Assembly: GCA_964590645.1 (NCBI GenBank)
Contig: CAZPYJ010000009.1
Coordinates: 73,764 to 137,763 of the forward strand
Length of the DNA stretch: 64,000 bases
Direction of reading: 5' to 3'
DNA from: JAGNHN01 sp964590645
Lineage (GTDB): Bacteria > Bacteroidota > Bacteroidia > Bacteroidales > JAGNHN01
Shown: one piece after another, positions 1-9,700 of the stretch
Layout: every line of letters starts with the position of its first letter
Numbering within the stretch: position 1 is the first letter of the stretch
The notes under the pieces: generated by a model
What the model saw: only the letters and a program-made list of their open reading frames with translations
Told to the model about the DNA's origin: nothing
The model's database searches: none
Position numbers and translations under genes: made by a program

Positions 1-2
1 AA

Positions 3-743
3 GCACATCCCCTCCTCGACGGGGTATTCGAAAACACGGAAAAAACAGGACCGGAAAGGGTGGATCTGCCAGAGGTGAGACGACATTATCCCTTGCTTTC
101 ATCTGCCCCCGATGTGCTCAGCGTAATGCAATTGGAAAACGGAAGGCCTTTCCTCCTGCATAAGCCCGTCGGACACGGACAAGTGTATCTTTTTACCTCC
201 GCCCTGGCTCCCGAAGCAAACCAGCTGGCCCGTCACGCCCTCGTGGTTCCATTGCTCTATCGTATGGGGATGATGAGCCGGCCGGTCAGTGAAATGGCCG
301 CCACCGTCGGGCAGGAAACGGTGATACGCCTGGCAGGACTCGAAAGCGTGCCCGAAATCATCCGTGTAAAACACCGAATCCGCGGGAATGTATTTATCCC
401 TGAGATCCGCAGGGCAGCAAGCATAGTGTATCTGCATACTCACAACCATATACGTGAGGATGGAATGTATGAGGTGCTGGAGGATGAAAGGATCCTTGCT
501 ATGGCAGCCTTTAACTATGATCGCCGTGAATCAAACCTGAACTATTTCTCTAACCCCGAACTGGAGGAATGGATCCGGATGAGGGATGATGCCCTGTTCC
601 AGGTTCTGGATTTTAAAACGGCAAGTACGGTGCAAGCCCTGAGCCTGCTGAATGAAGGGAAAAGATATTTCCGCTGGTTCCTGCTGGCTGCCTTGTTGTT
701 TTTGCTGACTGAAGTAATTTTGTTGCGTTTTATGAAAGGCTGA
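3..743 (+). CDS. C-terminal part of a BatA-type membrane protein, cut by the window edge
   Basis: The reading frame is open to the left edge (complete codons from base 3), so the N-terminus is missing. Near the visible start is the stretch HPLLDGVFE, which I associate with large Bacteroidota proteins that have an N-terminal double-transmembrane (BatA/aerotolerance) domain and a von Willebrand-like middle part; that link is from memory of the family. The visible part has no enzyme motif. It ends with a single hydrophobic helix (about the last 22 residues, WFLLAALLFLLTEVILLRF) followed by a short basic tail, so it is anchored in the inner membrane by its C-terminus. The stop lies 7 bases before the parC start, so the two genes are probably co-transcribed. 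An internal GTG at 60 is not a likely start, because the homologous sequence continues upstream of it. Confidence 0.6.
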   Translation, partial: AHPLLDGVFENTEKTGPERVDLPEVRRHYPLLSSAPDVLSVMQLENGRPFLLHKPVGHGQVYLFTSALAPEANQLARHALVVPLLYRMGMMSRPVSEMAATVGQETVIRLAGLESVPEIIRVKHRIRGNVFIPEIRRAASIVYLHTHNHIREDGMYEVLEDERILAMAAFNYDRRESNLNYFSNPELEEWIRMRDDALFQVLDFKTASTVQALSLLNEGKRYFRWFLLAALLFLLTEVILLRFMKG

Positions 744-750
744 GGAAGCG

Positions 751-3540
751 ATGGACGAAGAATTGCAAACGCATCAGGGGGAAGAACAACACAGGGATGT
801 TCATTCAGACCGGCACAGGACTATACAGCTGAGCGGGATGTATGAGAATTGGTTCCTGGATTATGCCTCCTATGTCATCCTGGAAAGGGCAGTACCCGAA
901 GCCCTCGATGGGCTTAAACCGGTGCAGCGGCGTATTCTTCACGCAATGCGCGAGATGGACGACGGGCGCTTCAACAAAGTAGCCAACATCATCGGGCAGA
1001 CGATGCAATACCATCCCCACGGGGATGCCTCTATCGGGGATGCCCTGGTGCAACTCGGACAAAAGGATATCCTGATCGAAGCACAGGGTAACTGGGGCAA
1101 TATCCTTACAGGGGACAGTGCCGCAGCCCCCCGTTATATCGAAGCCCGCCTCTCTGCCTTCGCCCTCGAAGTGGTCTTTAACCCCAAAATCACCCGTTGG
1201 AAAAAGAGTTACGACGGACGCAAAAATGAACCGGTCGCCCTCCCCGTGAAGTTTCCCCTGCTCCTGGCACAAGGCGTGGAAGGCATCGCGGTTGGATTGG
1301 CCTCCAAGATTCTGCCCCATAATTTCGTGGAGCTGCTGGATGCCGCCGTGGCCCTGCTTAAAGACGAAGCTTTTACCCTCTATCCTGACTTTCCCACCGG
1401 CGGATATGTGGAGGTGAGCAAATACAACGACGGGCTCAGGGGAGGCAAAGTCAGGGTGCGGGCGAAAATCCAGCAATTGGATAAGAAAACCCTGGTGGTC
1501 AAAGAAATACCCTTCTCTACCACCACCGGCAGCCTCATCGATTCTATCCTGGCTGCCAACGACAAGGGCAAAATCAAGATCCGGAAAATTGACGACAATA
1601 CGGCGGAGAATGTGGAAATCCTTATCCACCTTGCTCCCGGCGTCTCTCCGGATCAAACTATGGATGCACTCTATGCCTTTACAGATTGCGAAATCTCACT
1701 GAGCCCCAACAACTGTGTTATCCACGATGGAAAACCCCGCTTCCTGGGTTCCACCGAACTGCTCGGAATGAGTGTGGATCATACGGTGGACCTCCTGGCC
1801 CAGGAACTCAATCTCCGCCTGCACGAACTCGATGAACAATGGCATTTTGCCAGCCTCGAAAGGATTTTTATCGAGAAAAGGATTTACCGAAGGATTGAAA
1901 AAAGCGAAACCTGGGAGGCAGTTATTCAGGCCATAGAAAGCGGGCTGGAACCCCATACCAAAAACCTTCGCAGGGAAGTGACCAGAGACGACATCGTCAG
2001 GCTGACCGAAATCCGCATCAAACGCATTTCCAAATATGATGCGGACAGGGCATTGGATGTCCTCCGGAAACTGGAAGATGAAATGGAAAGCGTGAAGCAT
2101 CATCTTGCCCACCTTACTGAATATGCCATTGCCTGGTTCACCAACCTGAAGACCAAATACGGAAAGGGCCGGGAACGGAAGACAGAGATCCGGAACTTCG
2201 AGAATATTGAAGCTACAATGGTGGCCGCTGCCAATCAGAAACTCTATGTAAACCGTGAAGAAGGTTTTGCAGGGACTGCTCTGAAAAAGGATGAATTCGT
2301 CTGCGATTGCAGCGATATCGATGATATCATCGCCTTCCGCGCCGATGGAAGTGTTATGGTGACGAAAGTGGCCGCTAAGGTCTTTCTCGGAACCGACATC
2401 ATTCATATTGATGTCTTCCGGAAAAATGATGACCGCACCATATATAATATGGTCTATCAGGATGGCCGCGCAGGAAAAGCGATGGTGAAGCGCTTTGCCG
2501 TTACCAGCGTAACCCGCGACAAGGAGTACGACCTTACTTCCGGGACCAAGGGATCCAAAATCCTCTACTTCTCTGCCAATCCCAATGGGGAAGCAGAACT
2601 GATCCACGTGATGTTGCGTCCCCGACCCAGAATGAAAAAGACTTCCTTTGATTTTGATTTTGCAGAGATCCCGATCCGCGGAAGGGCCTCCAAAGGGAAT
2701 ACGCTCAGCCGTTACGCTGTCCGGAAAATCAGTAAGAAAGAAGAAGGGGTCAGTACCTTAGGCGCGATGGGGGTTTGGTATGATGAAACCGTGAACCGGA
2801 TCAATACTGAGGAGCGCGGGCTGTATCTGGGTGAATTCAAGGGAGAAGATAAGATCATCGGTTTCAACCGCTCCGGAACATACCGCACCTATGGTTTTGA
2901 TTCCACCACCCACTTCCAGGAGGATATGTTCCTGATTCAGAAATATGATCCCGCGCAAGTGGTAAGCCTGGTTTATTATGACGGAAATACCGGGGATCAC
3001 TATCATAAACGCTTTGTGCCCGAACTCACGGAGAAACGGGTGCTGTTGACCAATGAGCACCCGGAAACAAAGATCATTCATCTGAGCCTGGATCCGGATA
3101 CTGTCTTCTTTGTGAGGGGACGAAAGCGGACCAAATCGGCGGAAGAAACCTCGGAAGAGATCAGGGCAATGGATCATATTGCTGTGAAGGGAACCACTGC
3201 CAAAGGCAAGAAGCTGGTGACTTTCGATGTGGAGGAGGTGGTTCTTAAGGAGGGACAGGGAGAGGAACAGGGACAGGGAGAGGAAGAGGTAAAGGAGGGC
3301 CGGGGAGGGGTCGAACAGGAACAGGAACAGGAACAGGAAGAGGTAAAAGGGGGCCGGGGAGGGGTCGCCCTTCGACAGGCTCAGGGACAGGAAGAGTTTG
3401 ACCCTTCGACTGCCCTTCGGCTGCGCTCAGGGCAAGCGCTCAGGGTAAAGGAAGAGGAAGAGGTAAAAGGGGAGCAGGAAGGGGTCAAAAAAGAGAAGAA
3501 CACCAAAAAGGATCCTCCTTCGCAAATGACATTATTTTAA
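751..3540 (+). CDS. parC: DNA topoisomerase IV subunit A (ParC)
   Basis: Breaks and rejoins DNA in the type II topoisomerase that decatenates daughter chromosomes, working with ParE. The N-terminal breakage-reunion domain starts with the family hallmark YASYVILERAVPEALDGL at about residue 34, and the catalytic tyrosine is Tyr129 in AAPRYIEARLS. A C-terminal beta-pinwheel-like region covers about residues 500-820. At 929 residues it is longer than I would expect. The excess is a low-complexity Glu/Gln/Gly tail (about residues 830-915) made of hexamer repeats, three 33-base direct repeats and copies of an interspersed palindromic repeat, all kept in frame, before an ordinary end SQMTLF. The partner parE lies about 58 kb away on the other strand instead of adjacent. 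Gyrase A is less likely, given the sequence style and the presence of a ParE-type partner. Confidence 0.93.
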   Translation: MDEELQTHQGEEQHRDVHSDRHRTIQLSGMYENWFLDYASYVILERAVPEALDGLKPVQRRILHAMREMDDGRFNKVANIIGQTMQYHPHGDASIGDALVQLGQKDILIEAQGNWGNILTGDSAAAPRYIEARLSAFALEVVFNPKITRWKKSYDGRKNEPVALPVKFPLLLAQGVEGIAVGLASKILPHNFVELLDAAVALLKDEAFTLYPDFPTGGYVEVSKYNDGLRGGKVRVRAKIQQLDKKTLVVKEIPFSTTTGSLIDSILAANDKGKIKIRKIDDNTAENVEILIHLAPGVSPDQTMDALYAFTDCEISLSPNNCVIHDGKPRFLGSTELLGMSVDHTVDLLAQELNLRLHELDEQWHFASLERIFIEKRIYRRIEKSETWEAVIQAIESGLEPHTKNLRREVTRDDIVRLTEIRIKRISKYDADRALDVLRKLEDEMESVKHHLAHLTEYAIAWFTNLKTKYGKGRERKTEIRNFENIEATMVAAANQKLYVNREEGFAGTALKKDEFVCDCSDIDDIIAFRADGSVMVTKVAAKVFLGTDIIHIDVFRKNDDRTIYNMVYQDGRAGKAMVKRFAVTSVTRDKEYDLTSGTKGSKILYFSANPNGEAELIHVMLRPRPRMKKTSFDFDFAEIPIRGRASKGNTLSRYAVRKISKKEEGVSTLGAMGVWYDETVNRINTEERGLYLGEFKGEDKIIGFNRSGTYRTYGFDSTTHFQEDMFLIQKYDPAQVVSLVYYDGNTGDHYHKRFVPELTEKRVLLTNEHPETKIIHLSLDPDTVFFVRGRKRTKSAEETSEEIRAMDHIAVKGTTAKGKKLVTFDVEEVVLKEGQGEEQGQGEEEVKEGRGGVEQEQEQEQEEVKGGRGGVALRQAQGQEEFDPSTALRLRSGQALRVKEEEEVKGEQEGVKKEKNTKKDPPSQMTLF
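3238..3497 (+). repeat. Mosaic of tandem, direct and palindromic repeats inside the parC 3' end
   Basis: GA-rich hexamers (GGGACA, GGAACA, GGAAGA) run through the segment. Three imperfect 33-base direct repeats beginning AGGAAGAGGTAAA start at 3281, 3335 and 3455; their spacings (54 and 120 bases) are multiples of three. Between copies two and three sit a 19-base element CCCTTCGACAGGCTCAGGG (3368-3386) and a longer composite relative (3402-3445). Relatives of the same elements, in the opposite orientation, occur in the non-coding field at 37216-37312, so this is an interspersed repeat family that has entered a coding region. Confidence 0.85.
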
Positions 3541-3560
3541 TCGAATAGACACAAAAAAAT

Positions 3561-4781
3561 ATGAGCAATATGAACCTGGATGTGAGCAAGGATGTGAAAT
3601 GGATTGGCGTGCTGGATCACGATATTGTCACCTTCGATGTGGTAATGGAAACCAAGTACGGGACAAGCTATAACTCTTACTTTATCGATGCGGCCCAAAA
3701 AGCCATCGTGGAAACCAGCAAGGAAAAATTCTGGCCGGAGTATGAAGCGAAAATCCGCTCGATGTGCGATCCTTCTGAAATCCGCTACATTATTCTGAAT
3801 CATACTGAGCCTGACCATTCAGGGAACCTGTTTAATCTGCTTTCGATTGCCCCCAATGCGGAAGTGATCGGATCGGGGAATGCCATCCGCTACCTGAAGG
3901 ATATGTTCGATGCCCCCTTCCCGCATCGCGTGGTGAAGGATGGAGATACCCTCAGCCTGGGTAATAAGAGCCTTGAATTTATTTCCGCCCCTAACCTGCA
4001 TTGGCCCGATTCGATGTACACCTGGCTGAAGGAAGACCGCATCCTGTTTACCTGCGACTCCTTCGGTGCGCATTATGCCGATGAAGCAATGTTTGATGAT
4101 CTTGTGGACAAGGAAAAGTATGAAGATGCTTTCCGTTATTATTTCGATGTGATCCTGAAACCCTTCAGCCGCTTTATGGTGAAAGCCATTGAAAAGATCA
4201 GCCAGCTGGATATTCAGGCGATCTGTCCCGGTCACGGCCCGGTCTTGCGCAACAACTGGCGCAGATATGTAGACCTTTCGCTTCAGTGGTCTCACGAATA
4301 CCTGAATACTCCCTCGCCACGCAGGGTTTTTATCCCTTATGTTTCGGCATACGACAAAACCGGTCGCATTGCCAGGGCCATTGCTGAAGGGGTGGAGGCA
4401 GCAGGAGACATTGATGTGGAAGTCCAGGACATTGAAATGAGTGCCATCGGTGAGCTCGAGATGCAGCTTACCCGTGCATCCGGGATTATTGTGGGCTCTC
4501 CCGTGATCAATCAGAATATCCTGCTTCCGGTATATAAACTTTTTGCCCTCATTTCACCTTTACGCGACAAAGGCAAGCTGGCAGGAGGCTTTGGCTCTTA
4601 TGGCTGGAGCGGAGAGAACCGGAATCTGATCCGCTCATCTCTGGAAAACCTGAAGCTGAAGTACCACAAAGAAGGAGCCTTCTTCAAGTTTTCCCCAACG
4701 GATGAGGAACTGGTGCACAGCCGGGAATATGGAAAAAGTTTCGGAGAAGCACTCCTTGAGGGGAAGCCCCCGGAAGGATAA
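3561..4781 (+). CDS. FprA-type flavodiiron protein (O2 or NO reductase)
   Basis: Flavodiiron proteins reduce oxygen to water or nitric oxide to nitrous oxide in the cytoplasm and protect oxygen-sensitive metabolism. An N-terminal metallo-beta-lactamase-like domain (about 1-250) carries the diiron ligands: HTEPDH at 81-86, a further His in NLHWPDS, an Asp in FTCDSFGAH and a His in CPGHGP. A flavodoxin domain (about 255-400) follows and binds FMN. The length, 406 residues, is normal for the short A-type form, so there is no fused rubredoxin or reductase domain and an electron donor must come from elsewhere. The start chosen is the first ATG after parC; a second Met three codons later is possible. 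It lies 20 bases after parC and could be read from the same transcript. Whether O2 or NO is preferred cannot be told from sequence. Confidence 0.9.
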   Translation: MSNMNLDVSKDVKWIGVLDHDIVTFDVVMETKYGTSYNSYFIDAAQKAIVETSKEKFWPEYEAKIRSMCDPSEIRYIILNHTEPDHSGNLFNLLSIAPNAEVIGSGNAIRYLKDMFDAPFPHRVVKDGDTLSLGNKSLEFISAPNLHWPDSMYTWLKEDRILFTCDSFGAHYADEAMFDDLVDKEKYEDAFRYYFDVILKPFSRFMVKAIEKISQLDIQAICPGHGPVLRNNWRRYVDLSLQWSHEYLNTPSPRRVFIPYVSAYDKTGRIARAIAEGVEAAGDIDVEVQDIEMSAIGELEMQLTRASGIIVGSPVINQNILLPVYKLFALISPLRDKGKLAGGFGSYGWSGENRNLIRSSLENLKLKYHKEGAFFKFSPTDEELVHSREYGKSFGEALLEGKPPEG

Positions 4782-4832
4782 CATTCCGGACCGAAAGTCG
4801 TTCCCTTGCCTTTTCGTCCTAAAAACTGCATT

Positions 4833-5669
4833 GTGAAGAAAACCGTTTTCCACTTCCTGCTTCTCTTATTGCCAATGCTGTTCAGCAGCTGCCTGGTAGA
4901 ACGGCAGTTGGCCGGACAGTTTGTCTCACGCTGGCATCCTCCCGCCCTGCTGGTGATGGCTCCCGATGTCGTGCTGAAACAAAATCTGAAAGCAGAGGAA
5001 CAACTTGAACGAAGTGGGATGAGCAGGGCAGAGAAAGATTCTGTGGCCTACTTCAGCTCTCTTTTTCTGAAGGAACTTTCAGACTCTTTATTGGTGGAAA
5101 CATACGTAAACGCATTCATCCAGGACCTGCGCAATCAGGGTTATGTGGTTTTTGTGGAATCTGACCTGGATACCTTTCTTACCTGGAAGGGCGAAGCCTA
5201 TGTTTTTAATATGGCCCAGCTTCAACTGGAAGAATACATCATTCCACTGTCGGAACAAGAAGTGTTTGATGATACCATTGTCTATTATAAAAAGTTCGAA
5301 CTGAATGCACTGAGCATCAATTCCTGGTTTGAACTCAGCCCTATGAATGCTCCGGAGTCTGAGCCTCGACTGCTCTATGCCAGCCACTATCTGCACGATT
5401 ATATAAAGGGTCGTTTCACCCGTCATCCCATTAAAGGGACTGTCGTCTATAAATATGAAAAACGCCCGGTTGACATTCGCGACATCTACCGTCTCACCGA
5501 AGTGCTAGGGAAAAAATATGCCGGCTGGCTGACGGATTTTTTTGTGAACAACTACATTCAGGAATCACTGCCGGAAGGCCTGGAACCGGAAGTGCGTTAT
5601 ACCTACGATCCTGGAACAGGGAAGCTGCGCCGGAGCTGGGAGGAACGTTTTCTGGAAATGGATCCCTGA
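4833..5669 (+). CDS. Lipoprotein of unknown function
   Basis: Not recognised. From a GTG start at 4833 the product begins with a lipoprotein signal peptide: KK, a leucine-rich core, then the lipobox LFSSC with the lipidated Cys at residue 20 of 278. A TTG start at 4806 would only add nine polar residues before the signal, so I prefer 4833. The mature part is mixed alpha/beta without low-complexity sequence, repeats or recognisable catalytic motifs; it is acidic and rich in aromatic residues. It most likely sits in the outer or inner membrane facing the periplasm. It is convergent with tsaD, with a single base between the two stop codons. It may be a Bacteroidota-specific envelope protein, but nothing here shows a role. 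Confidence 0.7.
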   Translation: MKKTVFHFLLLLLPMLFSSCLVERQLAGQFVSRWHPPALLVMAPDVVLKQNLKAEEQLERSGMSRAEKDSVAYFSSLFLKELSDSLLVETYVNAFIQDLRNQGYVVFVESDLDTFLTWKGEAYVFNMAQLQLEEYIIPLSEQEVFDDTIVYYKKFELNALSINSWFELSPMNAPESEPRLLYASHYLHDYIKGRFTRHPIKGTVVYKYEKRPVDIRDIYRLTEVLGKKYAGWLTDFFVNNYIQESLPEGLEPEVRYTYDPGTGKLRRSWEERFLEMDP

Positions 5670-5670
5670 T

Positions 5671-6702
5671 TCAGTTGCCGGCCCGGGCATAGGGCGCTGC
5701 ATCCAGCCCGGCAAAATCCTTTTGAAAAAATTTGAATACCCCTGCCATCGCAATCATTGCAGCATTGTCGGTGCTGTAGCTGAAGTTGGGCAAGAAGAGC
5801 TTCCATCCTTTTTCTGCTGCCATTTTTTCCAATGCACTTCGCAAGCCACTGTTGGCAGAAACCCCTCCGGCTATGGCAACTTCCCTGATGCCGGTTTGCT
5901 CTGCGGCCAACACAAGCTTGTGAAGCAGTATAGAGATGATGCGCGCCTGAATGGATGCGGCCAGGTCAGCCTTGTTTGTCTCAATAAAGTCTTTGTCTTC
6001 CTTAAGGCGGTCGCGAAGAAAGTATAGAAAGGAGGTTTTCAAGCCACTGAAGCTGTAATCCAAAGCTTGAATGTGGGGTTCCGGAAAACGGAAGGCGTCC
6101 GGATTGCCCTCTTTGGAAAGTTTATCAATCAAAGGCCCGCCCGGATAAGGCAGCCCCATAATCTTGGCCGCCTTGTCGAAAGCTTCCCCGGCAGCATCGT
6201 CAATGGTTTGGCCTATGATTTGCATATCCCCGGGCGATTTCACCACCACAATCTGGGTGTGACCACCCGATACCGTCAGGCACAGAAAAGGAAAGGAGGG
6301 TACCGTCTGGTCTTCGTTATCACGGATGAAATGGGCAAGGATATGGGCTTTCAAGTGATCAACCTCAATCAGGGGAATCCCAAGTGCAATGGAAAGGGAT
6401 TTGGCAAAGGAGATGCCAACCAGCAGGCTTCCCAGGAGGCCCGGGCCACGTGTAAAAGCAATACCATCCAGCTCATTTTTGGCTACCTTTGCCCTTTGCA
6501 GGGCGATATCCACCACCGGGATGATGTTTTGCTGATGGGCACGGGAGGCCAGTTCAGGCACCACACCCCCGAAGTCCTTGTGCACAGTCTGATTGGCGAT
6601 CATATTGGAAAGAATACGGTCGCCCAGGATGACCGCCGCAGCAGTATCATCACAGGAAGATTCAATGCCCAGCAGGCATATTTCTGAAAAAGGCTTTTCC
6701 AT
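5671..6702 (-). CDS. tsaD: tRNA N6-adenosine threonylcarbamoyltransferase (TsaD)
   Basis: Transfers the threonylcarbamoyl group from TC-AMP to A37 of tRNAs that read ANN codons, in a complex with TsaB and TsaE. The family start LLGIESSCDDTAAA is at residues 10-23 and the metal-binding histidines are in EVDHLKAHILAH (about 113-124). Further conserved stretches are SGGHTQ and the ATP-binding GGVSANSGLR. The length of 343 residues is typical and the only sensible start is the ATG at 6702. Only three bases separate this ATG from the divergent tamB-like ATG. A -7 box TACTTTTG reading towards tsaD lies inside the tamB-like coding start, so the mRNA leader must be very short. Confidence 0.95.
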   Translation of the reverse strand: MEKPFSEICLLGIESSCDDTAAAVILGDRILSNMIANQTVHKDFGGVVPELASRAHQQNIIPVVDIALQRAKVAKNELDGIAFTRGPGLLGSLLVGISFAKSLSIALGIPLIEVDHLKAHILAHFIRDNEDQTVPSFPFLCLTVSGGHTQIVVVKSPGDMQIIGQTIDDAAGEAFDKAAKIMGLPYPGGPLIDKLSKEGNPDAFRFPEPHIQALDYSFSGLKTSFLYFLRDRLKEDKDFIETNKADLAASIQARIISILLHKLVLAAEQTGIREVAIAGGVSANSGLRSALEKMAAEKGWKLFLPNFSYSTDNAAMIAMAGVFKFFQKDFAGLDAAPYARAGN

Positions 6703-6705
6703 ATA

Positions 6706-9700
6706 ATGCGCAAAAGTACCAAAATATGGCGTAGAATTCTGAGCGGCACGCTCGGAGTACTGGCTTTTTTAGTGATTGCCCCCCCCCTGATTATTCAAAT
6801 CCCCCGGGTGCAGCAGGCCCTGAAAAATGTACTTGTGAAACAGCTTTCCTCCCGCCTGGATACCCGCGTGGAGGTGGGAAGAATCCAGTTGGCCTGGTTC
6901 CTGGATGTAGCCGTGCGGGATGTGGGGATATACGACAGGTCGGACAGCCTGCTGCTCGGCGTGGACAGGCTTATCCTGGATGTGGGAAGATTGCAGTTGC
7001 GGCAACATAGTCTGCAGATTAAACGCGTCGTATTGGAAAAACCGGCTTTTCACCTTCGTTTTGAGAAGGATGACCAACAAACAAATCTGGATCAACTGCT
7101 ATCAGGGCTGAATGGTAGCGATACCGACACCACATCCTCCCCGGTCTGGCAACTCTCTGTAAAAAGACTGGACATAGAAAGGGGGAGCTTCAGCTATCAC
7201 CATACGGAGCGCCTCTGGGATCAGGAGGGCATCGACTTCAATCATATTGCCCTGGATTCTTTATATCTGCGCCTGACTTCCTGGCGCACCGCCGCGGATA
7301 CCCAGTTTTTTACCATTGATCACCTTGCCCTGCGCGAACAGAGCGGGTTCCTTCTCGATACACTCGAAGCGATTTTTCAGCTTAGCAATACCGGCCTCGA
7401 TGCACAGGAATTATTCATCCGCACTCCCCTGACCAGGCTTCGAATGGATTTGCATTTCGAAAATGCAGGATGGCATTCATACAATGATTTCATCGACAGT
7501 GTATATGTACAATCGGAAATCCATTCCGGAAATCTTGCAATGAATGATATCGCGTTTTTTGCTCCGGAGATCAGGGGAATGGATAATCAGTTCGGTATAC
7601 GTGGCCATATTATGGGCACTGTAAACAGCTTCAGGGCCCGCGATCTGTCTGTATCATACGGCAGCGCCACTTATCTGCTGGCTGACCTGGATGTCAATGG
7701 ATTGCCGGATGTCAGGGAGTCTTTTGTGGATGCCCGATTCCATAAGTTTCTGGCTTCCGCTTCTGACCTGGACAGATTCCTTCTTCCAGGGGGAGCCACA
7801 TTGGGCCCCCTGCCGGAAATACTCTCCCGCCTCGACATCCTGAGCACAAAGGGTGTATTTACCGGCTTTTTCAATGATTTTGTGGCTGAGGCCCAAATCA
7901 TTACTCCGCTTGCATCGGTACGCGCCGACCTCGTCCTTAAACAAGGCTCTGCCAAGCAAGGCCTCCTCTATAGTGGAACCCTCTCCGGTGATGAGGTGAA
8001 TCTGGGAAAACTGCTGGAAGCAGAGCAGATATTGGGAAGAATGAGTATGGATATGTCGGTAAATGGCAGTGGCCTGGATTGGACAAGCCTCAATATGAAG
8101 CTGGAAGGACGGGTTGACTCTCTGGAACTACTTGGTGAACGCATTCGTAGCCTGGATATCAATGGGGCCCTGGCCGGAAAGGAATTCAGGGGAGAGTTAA
8201 GGGTGCAGGATCCTGTTCTGGCAATGCATTTTGACGGACTGGTGAATTTTGAAGCTGAACCCCATTTTGACTTTTTTGCTGCGGTAGAGCATATCCGTTT
8301 GGACAAACTCGACCCGAATGCGAAACGTGGCCCCTTGTGGGGAAGCGGTGACTGTGTAATGAACTTCTCCGGGAACGACATCGACCGACTCAAGGGCACC
8401 CTCAATGTTGAAAACCTCCGGATCAGAGACGGGGAGCACACTTTTTACTCCCGAAACCTGATGGTCAGTTTTGAACCCGACGCCACACGATACAAGGCTG
8501 TTCGCCTGCGCTCCGATTTCGCAGATGCAGACCTTGAGGGTAGTTTTCTCTTCGATAACCTGATCCAATGGACGGCCTACGAGCTTGCTCAATTGCTGCC
8601 CTCAGCCGGCTGGACGAATGTACCATCTCCCCCCGACCGAAGCCAGTTTGCCCGGGCAGAAATACTGGTGTATGAAACTTCCCCCTTAACGAATATTTTC
8701 TTTCCAAGCCTGTATGTGGAAGCTGGCAGCCACATCGCGATTGAATTCAGAGAGGGAGATACCGTAATGCACTTCGATTGTGCCATCCCGGCCATCTCCT
8801 GGAATCAGGTCCGGGCAGAAAGACTGGTGGCCGGAGGCCAGCTGCTTGCCGGTGAGTTGCACACCGCTTTTCAAATGGATCAACTCGCCCTGACCGATAC
8901 CCTGATTGTGTATACCCCTCACCTGCAAAGCCGTTTTGCAAGAGACAGTGCAGGCTTTCTGGCACGATGGTCTTCCAATCCAGATTCTGCCGCTATCCAG
9001 GGCATCCTCCAGGGAATGGCCCGCCTTCCGGATACAGGAATCCTTCGCCTTCGACTGACACAGTCGCTCGTACCTGTCGATAACAGGATTTGGCAGTTTA
9101 ATGAGGATCACGGAATCATCTTCGACAGCAATGGGGTCCAGTTCCGCAATGTGGTGCTGGTCAGCGAAGATCAGATGCTTCGCCTGAACGGGAGAGCGGA
9201 TGAAAAGCCGGATTCCCGACTGGGAATGCAGTTCCATCAGTTTGACCTGGCACTGCTTAATGTTTTCCTGGCGAAGTATGGTTTAAGTACGGGCGGAAGA
9301 GTGAATGGGGACCTGACAGCGATGGGCGTGCTGGGTAACCCCCTGGGTACAGCCCAGCTCAACATTGCTTCCCTGACCCTGAACGGCGATGTGCTTGGAA
9401 ATGCCTCCATTCAGGCTGGATGGAATCCCCTCATCAAGGAGCTGGATCTGGATGCTTCCGTGATCTACCGGGGAAATGCCGGGATCAACTATCCTCTGGA
9501 AATCAAAGGCAGGATTATACCCGAGCATCCGGAGGAGAACTTCGACCTGGATATCCGTCTTCAAAACCTGAAACTGGCGACCTTCCAACCCTACCTCGAA
9601 GTATTGAGTTCTGAAGTCTCTGGATTCCTCTCCGGTGAGATGCACCTGGGAGGAAGCTACGCACAACCCGAGCTCGTGGGATCATTGACTGCCCGACGCG

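Noticed and set aside
805..1656. Long antisense frames opposite parC, and likewise opposite the octaheme cytochrome (43612-44232) and parE (62219-63493)
   Set aside because: They mirror the codon bias of well-identified genes on the other strand and have no recognisable sequence of their own.
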